Below, piece by piece: positions 33,651 to 44,810 of a stretch of 64,000 nt of DNA (the stretch's first letter is position 1; every line of letters starts with the position of its first letter). The position numbers were made by a program, and so were the translations under genes. The notes beneath the pieces are model-generated. The model was not told the origin of the DNA. It ran no database searches and worked only from the letters and a program-made list of their open reading frames with translations. The stretch lies in contig NC_088316.1 in assembly GCF_910592395.1 (NCBI RefSeq), positions 9,984,001-10,048,000 of the forward strand. Direction: 5' to 3'. Origin of the DNA: Lineus longissimus. Taxonomy: Eukaryota; Nemertea; Pilidiophora; Heteronemertea; Lineidae.

Positions 33651-36600
33651 TTACTTATTGTCTTGACAATCAAATGGCATGGGCACTCAATCTGCATTAC
33701 CTTTCTTTGATAAGAAGATGATTGTAATTATGGCTGGCTTAATATTGGATTTAATTCTTCATAGATATTCCATCTTAATCTGTAAAAAGACGAAGGACGC
33801 AATAGCCCAAGAATCCCTAGATTAGCTGTAAAGAGTCTGCCACACCGTGAATAACAGCTTACAACAGACACACTGATCACATATATTGCCAGTGTTAAAA
33901 CTTTAAGCTACAACTAAAATTGGTGATCTTCTTTTGACCTCATTATTGGCCTATGATATGAACTATGTGACATGTATATAGGGGCTTAACATAAACATTT
34001 CAAGGGATCATTCACCACCCTGCAACATTTCTGTTCCTCGCCAAATCACCCCGGCGAGTGAATGTCGCATAAAGCCGCGGACGCGCCACCTCTCCGCGGA
34101 GATAACGATCTGATTTGCTCGGGAAAACCAACAAGGCACAGGAAAAGTGGAAAAAATAACTTTAAAATTATGTTACATGAAATGTAATTAGGTGCATCTG
34201 GTAGCTAGTTCGATTCTTTAGACTGTAGTCAAAAAGGGTTTTGATAAGATAATTACGGATTTCCCGGTGGAGCGTGAACAATATTGATGTTGTAATTTTT
34301 TCATACTGATTCGACATTTGCAAAAAAATCCATGCGTTTATTTTCTCATAAAATGTATCCAGGGGCTGCTCTTTATTCATGACTACCAGTTGGAAGTATT
34401 TTCATTTCTATAAAATGCCTGTAAATATCTTAATTACTCGATTATCGCTAGATTTCCCATGTTTTGCATATTCCGACAGAGGCCAGAGGCCTGTGACGTG
34501 GCTTGAGGACATGCCATGTGTCTGAGGTCTTAGACGCGGCTCGTCGGAATACTCATTAGCCACTGTGCAAATAGCTATTTTTGTTTTCCCTGCCCCAACA
34601 TTCTGGCCTTAGTTTTGCTGCCGACACCCTATCAGAAGATGGCGGTTGTCTCAGCTATTTCCATGTTCCAAAACATCTGCCTAAATTGTTTTCACACTCA
34701 ATAATAAGAGTAACTTAAGTTTACGAATTGCCCCCAACGAGAACCCCAAGAATTGCAGTTCACACAGAGTACAGGGATTGAGAGGATGTGGTCATTATAT
34801 GTGCTTCAATTTCTTTCATCATTCAAACTACTTAGCGACTTTGTTTTTTAAATAACGTGTTCCCTTGAAATCGACAACTTGTCAAAATGAACTATGTCGC
34901 GATCCTGTTATAAACTTGTAATAGTTCAAGTAGACCGTAAGTGCAATAAGCAATTATGGGAATGTTAAGTCAAGTAGTTTACCATAATGACTTAATGTAT
35001 GCTTTAGTGCTTATGCCTCCCGTCCATGAAAAATAATGTTGGAGCTCAATTTTTCCCCACTCGACTGAGAAACACACCCTCACTAACAATCACACAGTAT
35101 ACATTCGTGCGATCTCGATTTCCACATTTGCAACAAGATTACAAATAAAGTCATCTCAAAAGATTTTATCAAAACTTCATCTGTTTTGCATAATGAGAAT
35201 ACTATATTAACATGCTTGTGAAGGATGCCGTGTTAATCAGAATAAAATAAACTTTTGTAAAGAACGCTAACACCTTTTTTTATTAACTTGATTTTTTTAC
35301 TCTATTGTCGATACCTGCTGGATCTTCCTCAGGGTTGAAACCAAGGCCAAGGTCCGAGGCTTGAATCTTACACAGTTTGCCCTCCCTCCTTGCGGGGCAG
35401 TGACAGGTAAACGGCCATTCCGAGCTGTTTTTGGGTGTTTTGGAAATTAGCAAATAGTTAAGGAAATATCATTTGCCAACCGATGAAACAATGCCAGATT
35501 CCAGAGTTGATATGTTTCTCATCCTTTGGTTAAGGGCTCCTGCCTCTTCAGGTTTTCTTGTCAAAGAATATGCCATTTTCTCTCACTTTTTGCAAATCGT
35601 GTTTCCATTCTGGCACGCAAAGATTGAATTTTGTATCAAATCTATGTGTCCAACCTGATTTATCATGATCTTGCTCTTAGCATTTGAGAAATAGCAAAAT
35701 ATTAATGCATGTTGTCTCTGCCTATCATTATTTGTAGCCATGGTGGGCAAGTGTGTCACAAGCGCACCCTACCATTATACAGACAGAAAGTCCAAGTTTC
35801 ACTGTCATGACTGTACAAGTGTAACCATAGCGGACAGTCATGGCAGTGCATGAAAGCACCCATAGCGGACAGTCGGTCGTCTCATATATCATTTTAAGTC
35901 ACTTTATAGAACACTTTAAGCCAAGTGCTTGTGACCTAATCTGCCTATTCTAGTGCACATGCCACACAACACAGCACATGCAATAATCCTCGCCATTTTT
36001 GCAGATATGGTAGAAATAAACGCAATTTGTACCCTGAATTAGGCATAGGACTACAAAAACACTGTTTTCTCTATTTATTCTGGACAGCTACACCGATACG
36101 AACCTATTAACAGTTGTGTTAAAGTTATCATCTAGAAATATCTACCAAGAAATCCACGTCGGGTGCCATAGAACAGGAATTATTCGCCTATGAAGTGGCC
36201 TGAGTTTTCAAATTTGTTTTTGTCGTCTGCTGGTGCTGTGGTGACCTCTTGCTGACACTGTCCGAATCCTCACACTGAATATGATCAGTGAAATTTTCTC
36301 CTTGCGAGTACATGTATATCCCGGTACTCTTTTATTTCAAAGTGTGACTGGATTATGCGACGTATCTAACAGCTGCTTGTAGGTATTACCATGATGACTG
36401 TACTACGCTCTTTTCAACTACTTCCATTCCTCTAGATCTACCACTTGCCATGCTTGTATATGCGTCTGGTCAGGGAAAAGATACGTATTCTAAATAGTTT
36501 AAATCAATAATTTCTAAATCTCTCCAATATTTCGAAGTATTCCCATCTATATAAGATATATACAGTATGCAGTATATTCTTTCTGGCAGAAAAAATAAAT

Positions 36601-37408
36601 GAATGCTTTTGCGCTGTTCAGAAACTAAATATGCGTATTCCAGCTGACTGCTTTCAGTAGCAAAATTCTGAATTAAAATATGTGCAATCCCTCTGAGGCT
36701 GTAATAGTAATACAGTTTCCATTATATTGCTCTTTCACACACTTCAGTCGCTCTTATGATGAGGTCAATATAGTCTCCATTATATCATATTCTGCTGGCT
36801 ATACTCGCCCCGATTGATATTCTCGTGGCATCACTCCAGACCACTATAAATACTCTACAGCACTGCGCTGCCAAACACATGCTGGGCAGTTAGAACGTCC
36901 TGCTTTTTCCATTTCCTTATGGACCCAGATGCGGCCTGAATATCTTGTTATCTCAATGGCGGATGTTTTTCTTCTTTGTGTTTCTCCTTGTGAATCATTG
37001 ATAGATAAAAACTTTTGATAATTTAAACGTAGCTGTATGACCTGAAACGCTGAGGAAATCCTCGTGTATACCAGCTTTACAAACACAACTTGCTTGAATG
37101 TAAAGATGTGATGTTGATTGAAAAAAGGCCGTCCCGTTAGACATTAGACTCTGAATCTTCCGATAAGATAATAAACCTCGCACCTGTATTTTTACACTAT
37201 CCACTAACACGGCTAGCGCCGTGGATTTAAAAACAATGTACATGTACTAAGGTTTTTGCATCATCAAATTACGGATGTGAGAATTTGATACACCTGAGGA
37301 AAAGCCTCCATATGTTTGTGTAACGCTGTGGCACCTGCCCGTCCACACTGAAATGTAACTTAGTAAAGCATTCGGAAGTTGACCAATCTGGTTGGTACAC
37401 TTTTAGAA
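33651..37408. other. no gene recognised
   Basis: About 3.7 kb with only short frames. Small details: a GC-richer patch at 34040-34110; TATTCCGAC and GTCGGAATA about 80 bp apart near 34470-34555, a possible hairpin; and GTAACCATAGCGGACAGT-like words at 35822 and 35860, seen again near 42700. None supports a gene. Confidence 0.4.
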
Positions 37409-37570
37409 ATAAAGGTTTTTCAATTATTGACATCTTTAACGGTTTTTCAGCCAACACAAATATGCACCCCGTAGAGGTTTTTCAGCGATGTGATAAACCC
37501 ATAAAGGTTTTTCAGGATCTCGATAACCATTAAGGGTTTTCAATCAACCGAAAAACCTCAACGGTGTGCG
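37409..37570 (+). repeat. spaced AGGTTTTTCAG motif cluster
   Basis: About five occurrences of AGGTTTTTCA(G/A) or a close variant, roughly 30-40 bp apart, followed by an inverted form (CCGAAAAACCT). It looks like a decayed minisatellite with a ~35-bp unit. Confidence 0.5.
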
Positions 37571-37576
37571 TATTTG

Positions 37577-37690
37577 TTTTGGCCGAAAAACCTTCAAACA
37601 AGCTCAAAAGTCTTCAATCCTAGGAATGCAAGGCTGGTCAACTGCTGATGAAAAGTAGAGTCAGCTGACTCATATTGTAGACAGCTTACG
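37577..37690 (+). repeat. direct repeat, copy 1
   Basis: Matches 38677-38790 in the same orientation (AAACAAGCTCAAAAGTCTTC, then TGCAAGGCTGGTCAACTGCT). The two copies flank the MITE at 37696-38263 and about 400 bp more. They are too far apart and too long to be a target duplication of that MITE. Confidence 0.8.
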
Positions 37691-37695
37691 AGAAA

Positions 37696-38263
37696 TAGCG
37701 AGTTTCCGCATCGCTCTTACGAGGATTCCGGCTGATCTTCGTAAGTCGAAAAACGATATCATGGATTAGCGAAAAGCCTATTTTCCACGCTACATATCAA
37801 ATTCAAGGTGAAATATTCATTGAAGAATACTTTAGAACATATCTGTCAAACATAGGAACTGCATTATTTAATGTGATCAACGGCGATTTTGATCATGTTT
37901 TAGCGCCGAGAAAAGTGCACTCAGAGCATGAGAGCAGAGTATAGGGCCTATACTACAGTACACCAAGTCGTGGTGTGAATGCGGAAACACAATTTCTGGT
38001 TCATGCCGGTGTAATGTTTTTGAGTGTTTCTGTTTTTGAGTGTTTCCCCTCATTGTTTGGGAACGCTCAAAAATAGATTGACGAGTTTTTCTGTGTATCC
38101 CCCCTATTGAAAAGTCATGGTCTCTCTAGCTGCCTATTGTTTGGAAACACTGAAACATGGGGAACAACCACAGATGCTACACCGGTTTTGAGAGTATTAC
38201 GATTACGACTTTGAAATCGTTGGTAATCGTAATCGTAATCGTAAGCGATGCGGAAACTCCCTA
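37696..38263. mobile_element. MITE with TAATCG repeats in its ends, copy 2 (reversed)
   Basis: Reverse orientation relative to 23584-24067. Ends are TAGCGAGTTTCCGCATCGCT and, inverted, TAGGGAGTTTCCGCATCGCT. The left arm lacks about 110 bp present in copy 1; the right part has about 150 bp extra (around 38010-38170, containing repeated GTTTTTGAGTGTTTC). The shared open segment continues to the same stop codon as in copy 1, with a 3-bp in-frame length difference. Confidence 0.78.
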
Positions 38264-38676
38264 ATATTTGTCAGTTTACGAACTTGACTTGGCCCGATGA
38301 CAGATGATATTTTGGTTGGTTCATAGCTTGATTAACCGACTACGTCGTTTCTGCCATGGCTCGATAAGCCAGATAAGTCACTATCGACCAACTAACTTGG
38401 TCAGCTTAGGCTCGACCAACTCGATAATCACCATCGATCAACTTTCTTGGTTAGCCTTAGAATTGCGAATTTCGCAGTATCATAAGCATAAGGGGATCTG
38501 GAAACGATCATTTGTCTTCTGTACAACAAAAAAATCTTCCTCATACGATTGCTTATCATACATGCAGGTGACACACACTAAATCTGATTTAGCTGTATCA
38601 ATCATTATGAGAATATCAAAAGTAAAGTAGAGGTGTTCAGAGTTCGCGGTACAAACTCGGAGGCGTTCCCGAAATA
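38264..38676. other. no gene recognised
   Basis: It begins with TTTGTCAGTTTACGAA, which is the reverse complement of sequence at about 38787-38802 just after the second direct repeat. A small plus-strand frame (38304-38630, 108 codons) has repeated LGSTNSIITIDQL-like wording but no domain. Confidence 0.4.
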
Positions 38677-38790
38677 CCTTTAAACAAGCTCAAAAGTCTT
38701 CAATCCTAGATATGCAAGGCTGGTCAACTGCTGATGAGCAAAGTACAGAGACAGTTGACTAATTTTGTAGACAATTTCGTAAACTGACAA
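38677..38790 (+). repeat. direct repeat, copy 2
   Basis: Second copy of the repeat at 37577-37690, about 85-90% identical by eye. Confidence 0.8.
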
Positions 38791-38911
38791 ACGATTTGTT
38801 GTCATTTGATCATGACCTAAATCAAAATTTAGCTCATTATCACATGCACGAAGCAAATTTCAGTATATTGCAAACGATCAAAGTTAATGCATGTATATGA
38901 ATGTGGTCTAA

Positions 38912-39922
38912 AATTGAAGCCATCAGAACAACAAGGGTGCTAAGTCACATTTTCAGCACAAATGAGTTAGTGACAAATATGGCTGCCTAGGCACGAGGTC
39001 TTCCTGTATATAATAATCTACAGTGACCTACCTCGGCCCCATGATGTTTTATTTCATAAAAATGTCAGTATGCAAAGGGGGTTAGGTCCACCCCTGGACT
39101 TTGCCCCCTTGTTGCATTGGAAGTCCCAATTCAAAATGGCGGACCAGTTTTCAAACATGATTGTTTGCAGGTAACATGTTACTGTTTTTCATCGATTTGT
39201 CTGTTTGAGAAGCGGTAAACTGGCATTCTGCGATTTCTGTGAGTGCCATAGATGTATCAAATTGACCCAAAATACATGCATGTTCTGTTTAGTAGACTGC
39301 AGGGGTGTTTAATATAGGTATGGACTTAACCCCCATATATCATTAACACTGCATCCACTGCGATGTATTGCAGCTAGGCCAAGCACTGTTAACCCATGCA
39401 TTTTTGTGTCAATGGCTATTATTTGGGTCGGAAATGTTGAAGGGGCACTGTATTCAATCCTTAAACACACTTGTGTCCGCCGACACTATGCCAGGTTGAG
39501 TGTCACGAGTGACACATTGCGGTAAAATGACTTCGTCACCATTGGCACTTTTCTGACCTTACGGCAACATACTTTCGGTCTTCCCGCAAAATGATAATGA
39601 CGTTGCTCTCTCGCAATGTGTTGCAACAACACGCTGTGACCAACCTGAGATAGAGTCGGCAAACACAAGTGTTTTCTAGGTGACTTAACCCCTTTTTTGA
39701 TGAGCAGTTTGTGAGAAACCATAAAATATCAAGAAAAAAATATTTTGTTCATGTTTTTGTTAACAACATTGTTTCTGACTCATTACTTATGCAAGAATAA
39801 AAACAGAATTGAAAACAGCTGTTATTTTCTGCTGTTGGTTTTAAAAATCATGTTTTCTGTCTTTTTCTCAAAAGTGTCTAAATGTGTGACTTAACACCCT
39901 TGTTGTTCTGATGGCTTCAATT
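38912..39922. mobile_element. ~1 kb inverted-repeat element
   Basis: Ends AATTGAAGCCATCAGAACAA and its inverse, with similarity continuing through CAAGGGTGYTAAGTCACA (about 40 bp). A GTGACTTAACCCC-like motif recurs inside, near 39080, 39321 and 39675, and in both ends, in mixed orientations. No transposase is seen; small minus-strand frames (39486-39722) have no domain. Non-autonomous element of uncertain superfamily. Confidence 0.65.
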
Positions 39923-40169
39923 GCGGCCGTGTTTGCTTAATGGGAACGCCGACGAAACTTGACTGCAACTTTCCCTCTGACTGATTTGTCGCAATGAAAG
40001 GGAATATCTCTGAAGGGAGAAAAAAAGCTGATTGGAAGACGGTGACCAACCTGTCGGCCGTGCATTTCAGCTTTTGCAAAATGACCACGTGTCCGATAAT
40101 ACATTTTAAATAACAACAACTGATTCACCCCCAAGCCCATCGGTCATACCAGTAATGTTAACCAATCCA

Positions 40170-40311
40170 ATAGGTCAGGTGACTAACCTGGCTAGGCGAG
40201 CTGGCCAAGCCGATTGGTCAGTTGACCAAGCCAATTAGTCAGTTGACCAAGCCAATTAGTCAGTTGACCAAGCCAATTGGTTAGTTGACCAAGCCAATTG
40301 GCTAGCTGACA
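40170..40311 (+). repeat. 21-bp minisatellite
   Basis: About six units of GACCAAGCCAATTAGTCAGTT with A/G and T/G variants. A diverged half unit follows near 40337 (AAGCCAATTGGTCAGTT). Confidence 0.88.
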
Positions 40312-40500
40312 AACATTGTGGGTGAAGAATGTCAAAAAGCCAATTGGTCAGTTAATAACAGTTTGGTCATTTGACAAATTTCCTCGTCAAAAATGAAATC
40401 TGTCCAGGATCAGCGTTTGTTGCTCAATTTGACCAGCATATGTTTACAGTATACATATCACATGATTCCTACCATGTTTTGATGGGTTTGGTTTAGACAT

Positions 40501-40530
40501 AGTCTTTCAAATAGATTTATTTGAAAGACT
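40501..40530. repeat. 30-bp hairpin
   Basis: AGTCTTTCAAATA and its exact inverse separated by GATT. Part of the arm (TTATTTGAAAGACTCTGG-like) also occurs near 415-430, so it may be a dispersed element end. Confidence 0.7.
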
Positions 40531-41085
40531 CTCGTTTACATAAGGAATACAGGCATGACGGACAGTTCTGCAAATCCTAGACAAGCCTATCGATATTTCC
40601 TGAACGTGCATATCGCACCAGTATCCTCCTATTCTTGTCAAAACATTCTGAAAGAAAAAAGCTCTGACTTGATTTGGACAGTCAAAGTTACCACATTTAA
40701 GGAAATGGTTATGTTCTGCATACAAATTTGATTTTATCTTATTTCAATACGATAAGTTATGATGTAAATTTGAGCTATCCATGTGCATCATAATCATTTT
40801 TTGTATCCCACTTTACCTGGCCAATGGTTGTTCAAAGCAAGTTTTGTCTCTACTTTCGTGTTAACTTAACCTGACGTTATCCCGTTCGTTAAAGCCATCA
40901 AATTCGATGCCAAGTTAAATAAACGCCCGCGGTTGTGATAGAATATGTTTTAAACACTTGACCCCTATTACGCGTGAAAAGATTTACATTGATTCTAGAT
41001 ATTTGGTCCTGATTTGTTCTCGCTTTGGCTTGCCATAGTGCGACAACGTATGGCCGGAATCTCCTTCTCTGCGTGCTAGGTACCA

Positions 41086-41215
41086 ATTTACCCCGAGTAG
41101 AGCGAGGCAAGTAGGGTAAATTGTCTTGCTAAAGGACACAACGACGAAGCAGCAGTAATCCTTCAGATAATTGAATCCACGACCTCCTGCTTATGTACCT
41201 GCCACTGATTTCCTT
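41086..41215 (+). repeat. possible dispersed repeat (GGGTAAA...CTTGC...AAGGACACAACG)
   Basis: AGGGTAAATTGTCTTGC, then TAAAGGACACAACGACG, then GAATCCACGACCTCCTGC resembles a short segment I have seen repeatedly in marine invertebrate genomes. Only one copy is in this window, so the assignment rests on memory. Confidence 0.3.
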
Positions 41216-41252
41216 TCTTAATTCGCTAAGATAGAAAGAACTCAACGCCATT

Positions 41253-41283
41253 ATGGCTACAGCACAACCTTGTGCTGAGGAGA
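41253..41283 (+). CDS. candidate short first coding exon
   Basis: ATGGCTACAGCACAACC begins a short open segment (MATAQPCAEE) that runs into a consensus donor GTAAGTAC at 41284. The context before the ATG is reasonable. No downstream exon was identified, so this may be chance. Confidence 0.12.
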
Positions 41284-41898
41284 GTAAGTACTACTAGTAT
41301 TTATACGATGGTACTTATTGAATCGTTGCAATCTTCCTCTTCATCACTGCTTGAGATAACAACTCTACTCATCTCTGGCGTTAAGATGCTGACAACACTT
41401 CTGAATGTGATGAGAGCGAAGAAATAATCGGCGACACTTCGCCTGTCTCATTCAACACTAAGTCACAATATTTCTTTTATCCTCAGTTTTAAGCCGTAGT
41501 AAGCTGGGCGTACACTTTAGCGGTTTGATAAAACACCCGCAAACGCCTAATGACTGCAAAAAAACATCGAAGCTACATGGAAGTGTAGTGCAATTTTTTT
41601 TGTAACATTCCGCTTTGACTGAAAAATATCGGCTGAAATGATAAAACTGAGGCCAGACTGAGGCGCAAAGTTATGAATGCCCGTCGTTGCAAGCCATGAA
41701 AAGACCACCGATATACACCTTTCCAGAAATGGGGCGCTGAGTGTCCGAAATAGTGATGTCATAAGGGGAAACTAGGCCTTATGGTGGAGGGACAAAGGAG
41801 ATAGTCATGGTTGACCAACACACTGGAATGCCCTTTATGACGGACAAGGGGGAAAAAGTTAGTTCCAATGCAAGCCACCAATTTCGGGAAGCATGTAT

Positions 41899-42430
41899 AT
41901 ATATATATAATCATCTTTATTCATTTAAATTAAATTACATTACAAATGTGCAAAAGTGCAAGTGCAACAAAAAGTGATGACAAAGAAATGAAAAACCCTC
42001 CCAATCCCTACATATACGGCATAGACATTTACACAGGGCTACCCAGTACAGAGTACCCCAAGAATTACATTCATATTATCGATATCTATCCCCGAAAGTG
42101 AGTCTCTATACTTTAAAAAATATCTGTTTGCTGCAGTCTATAAAACTCAGTCTTTAAAGGTACCTTGAAAGTTAGAGGAACGTGGTTTCTGGGTGTATCT
42201 AACTCACTAGCCAAGTGTGAGAGTGTATTTGATGCATTGGAGCCACTGGCATTCAAAGAAAGCGTACTCTCAAGATTAACATAGATATTGGAATTGTTCA
42301 CAGCCTTACGATAAAAGTTTAAAAATCTGTTTTGTAACAATGTTTTTATTGAACAGGTATCTAATATAAGTGGCAAAAGGGCACAATGAGTCCGAGGGTG
42401 AAGTCTACATAATTTCCGCACCGCTTTTCT
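41899..42430 (-). mobile_element. LINE 3' end with (TATA)n tail and RT C-terminal fragment
   Basis: On the minus strand an open frame (42421-42113) gives RKLCRLHPRTHCALLPLI, LQNRFLNFYRKAV and SNTLSHLASELDTPRNHV. This is the C-terminal region after the RT domain of L2/CR1-type LINEs, with its usual order of basic, hydrophobic and short conserved stretches. About 200 bp of 3' untranslated sequence follows, ending GAATAAAGATGATTATATAT. The copy is strongly 5'-truncated (the RT domain itself is absent). It belongs to a different family from 972-4310. Confidence 0.75.
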
Positions 42431-43143
42431 ATATTTCCTATATTATATGTAAGTTACAGGGGTTCGGGCTTATGGACCCTTAAACATCCCATGAAAACGA
42501 GGTATTTTCTGTCGTCTGCTCAAAAATATAAGACGTGGATTTGCTGGTTGGTATTTCTAGATGATAGCTCAAACACATCTGTTAACAGGTTTAAATTGAT
42601 GAAAGTATCCTAAATAAGCAGTGAAATGAGTGTTTTAAGCTGCGGTTGAATTTGCCTGTGCTTTAAATTTATTTGCAGTCGTCTGCTAGCCGCTTCGGTA
42701 ACCATAGCGGACAATGATTCACTGTCCGAATCCTCACACTCGTGAAGGACAGGCCCAGCGATAATCAGTGCAAGAGGTGTGTCATCGACATGATTATTGA
42801 TTAGAAATGAGTGAGAGAGCCTCCGCCGGAATCTTGAATAGGTTTAACCGTGGAGGTATGGTTTAACCCTTTCTTACTGTGGCAGACAACGCACCTCTAC
42901 GGACGTCTCTCACGGACAACGCAGGGGAAGACTGTAGCTGTGCGGGCAGGCTTTCTCACCACGTGCTACATCATGAATGGGAAGAATTTTTGGACAGTTT
43001 GTATTTTGCCTTTGCTTTTTTGTATTACTTATTTACTTTTTTTTCACTTTTTTTACTTTTTTAATTTCTTTAATTCTTTTTAAATTTTTTTCTTCTTTAT
43101 TTCATTGTTTTCATTGTTTCAAACGCAACATGGTGCTCGCCCC
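42431..43143. other. no gene; T-rich tract
   Basis: Plus strand 43005-43115 is very T-rich (runs of TTTACTTTTTT) and keeps phenylalanine-rich frames open; these are compositional. A GTCGTCTGCT word at 42509 and 42678, and again at 36226, marks a small dispersed repeat with ACTGTCCGAATCCTCACAC. Confidence 0.4.
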
Positions 43144-44270
43144 TCACACTTCCTCATCATCAGGTTCGTCGATGAATTCCGGGCCAGTCTCGTCATCATC
43201 CGCATCCGGTGCATTGACTGGCTGAGGTCCGGCGTCAATCTCAGGTGGTTGCATGGCGGCTTCAAAGCTATGCTCCACGACTTCTGGACCAACAGCTCCC
43301 CACGAATCGCTTACCATAGCAACCACCTCCCGGAGATTGATAGGTTCGCATCGTCTAGCCTCATCCGTGTGGTCCTTTTTCCAAGTCTTCCAGGCATTTC
43401 TCGCATTGCTTTTGAAAAACTTCATGATGGAGACATCCAGCGGCTGTGCAAGAGACATGCAACCACCAGGAACATACTCCAGGAGTCCTCTTTCTTCAGT
43501 GATGCGTATCCCGAAGTTCTCTGTGCGGTGGACCCGGAATTGATCAACTTACCGCTCGAAGAATTGGTCATCTGCTACCACTTCCTAGACATATGGTACG
43601 AATACTTGGTCGAGCCAATGGTGAATGGTAGCTTCCCTCAACCCTCAGATGGCGTAACGACAACGTTTACCAGGGAGATCTTCCTCTTCAAGTGCGTCCA
43701 GTGCTCGAACAAATCCTCTGCGGTGTAAGGTGATATGGGTTTGCAGCTTGTCGCCGTTTGCTGCTACGCAGCTTTGCATTGGAACTTAAGGTTCGTATGT
43801 CGATAGATATCGCCCCTTTCTCATTGAAGGTTTACAATTGGCGGAAGTCGAAGAGCACAAAGGTATTATCCATGTTGAACAGGTTTCGCATAAGTACACC
43901 GAAAGGGTCGATGGTTCCGGTGACGGCATCTCTGATATTTTGGTTGAGGGCAGCTGCATTTTCGGGTATCGGCGTGCTGTTTTTTGTCACTCTTCGGAGG
44001 CAAATACAGTGGCGCTTCAGGAAATCTTCTTCCCAGCTGCTTGATGCTTGGAAGTTGTGAAACTGAGGTTTGGGCTCTCTTATGGCTTGTCTACGTTCTT
44101 TGGTAAGGTCGTGCCACCAGGTCTGGTGGAGTTCCAATGCTCTTTGCTACAGATCGTTAAGGGATATGGGCAGCCGTCTCTCTCGCAGATCTTCAGACCA
44201 ACGGACGACTTCTTCCTCCATCTCGGTCCATGTTCTGACCAACCTCCTCTTCACCTTTCTGTTATTCCCG
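43144..44270 (-). pseudogene. pogo/Tigger-type DDE transposase remnant
   Basis: Read on the minus strand from about 44270. A basic N-terminal piece (NNRKVKRRLVRTWTEMEEE) and a helix-turn-helix/CENP-B-like piece (FQASSSWEEDFLKRHCI, then RRVTKNST, 44137-43832) are followed by a decayed middle (AANGDKLQTHITLH), then the end of the DDE core: VDQFRVHRT, LEYVPGGCMSLAQPLDVS and MKFFKSNARNAWKTW (43540-43400), and an acidic C-terminus (DADDDETGPEFIDEPDDEE). VPGG-LQPLDV-type wording is diagnostic of the pogo group of Tc1/mariner. Stops (for example near 43548 and 43610) and frame changes inactivate it. It would have bound element ends and cut and pasted DNA. Terminal repeats were not located. Confidence 0.82.
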
Positions 44271-44285
44271 CGGTTTTCTTCCTTT

Positions 44286-44810
44286 TTAGCTCTCCTCTGG
44301 GGAGCTTATACGATACCGTGGCGTCCGTCGTCCGTCGTCGTCCGTTAGCGGAGCACGTTTCGCCACCAATAGGGCTAGATGGCTGAAACTTGGTGTGATG
44401 GTAGCTTTGGGCAATATGCCCAGATACATTTGTCTTTTTCGCGATATAACCAATTTCCTGGCCTCCAATGTGTCCCGTTCGGAATTCAAATATGGCCGCC
44501 AGGCGGCCATCTTGAAAATTAAACAAAGTCGGGTTGCAACTAAATTTCATGAGATTGTATATCTATGTACTCTCTACAACATCCCTGATTCTCAGTCAAA
44601 TCCATCGACCAATATGGCCGTCTTGAAAATGAAAACTATTCCTCCGAAACTAATGATCGGATTGCAACCAAACTTGATGTTTTTATGTTTCTATGTACTC
44701 GTATCAATATGCCTAATTTTTCGTCAAATCCCATGACAAATATGGCCGCCAGGCCGTCATCTTGAAAATCCAACGAAGTCCTGTTACATGTACACTCTTC
44801 AATAACCCTC
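44286..44810. repeat. ~125-bp tandem repeat, three diverged units
   Basis: AATATGGCCGCCAGG(C/G) with CATCTTGAAAAT recurs at about 44489, 44612 and 44742. Between repeats are parallel blocks (GTCGGGTTGCAACTAAA and GATCGGATTGCAACCAAA; ATCTATGTACTC and TTCTATGTACTC). A short CGTCCGTCGTCCGTCGTCGT run is at 44322-44341. Non-coding. Confidence 0.7.

Larger units (their letters stand above)
40531..41898. other. no gene recognised
   Basis: Contains a dispersed-repeat-like segment and a candidate short first exon, listed separately. Other frames are short and domain-free. GGCGTACACTTTAGCGG near 41506 looks like an element end, but no partner was found. Confidence 0.4.

Noticed and set aside
42850-43225. 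Phenylalanine-rich plus-strand frames resembling a membrane protein
   Set aside because: They arise from a T-rich tract and occur in three overlapping frames at once.
43105-43728. 207-codon plus-strand frame, the longest outside the LINE
   Set aside because: It lies opposite the pogo transposase remnant. The minus strand gives a coherent set of family motifs in the correct order, while the plus-strand translation has none.
44251-44550. 99-codon minus-strand frame
   Set aside because: It joins repeat DNA to the start of the transposase remnant in a frame that does not continue the helix-turn-helix motif.
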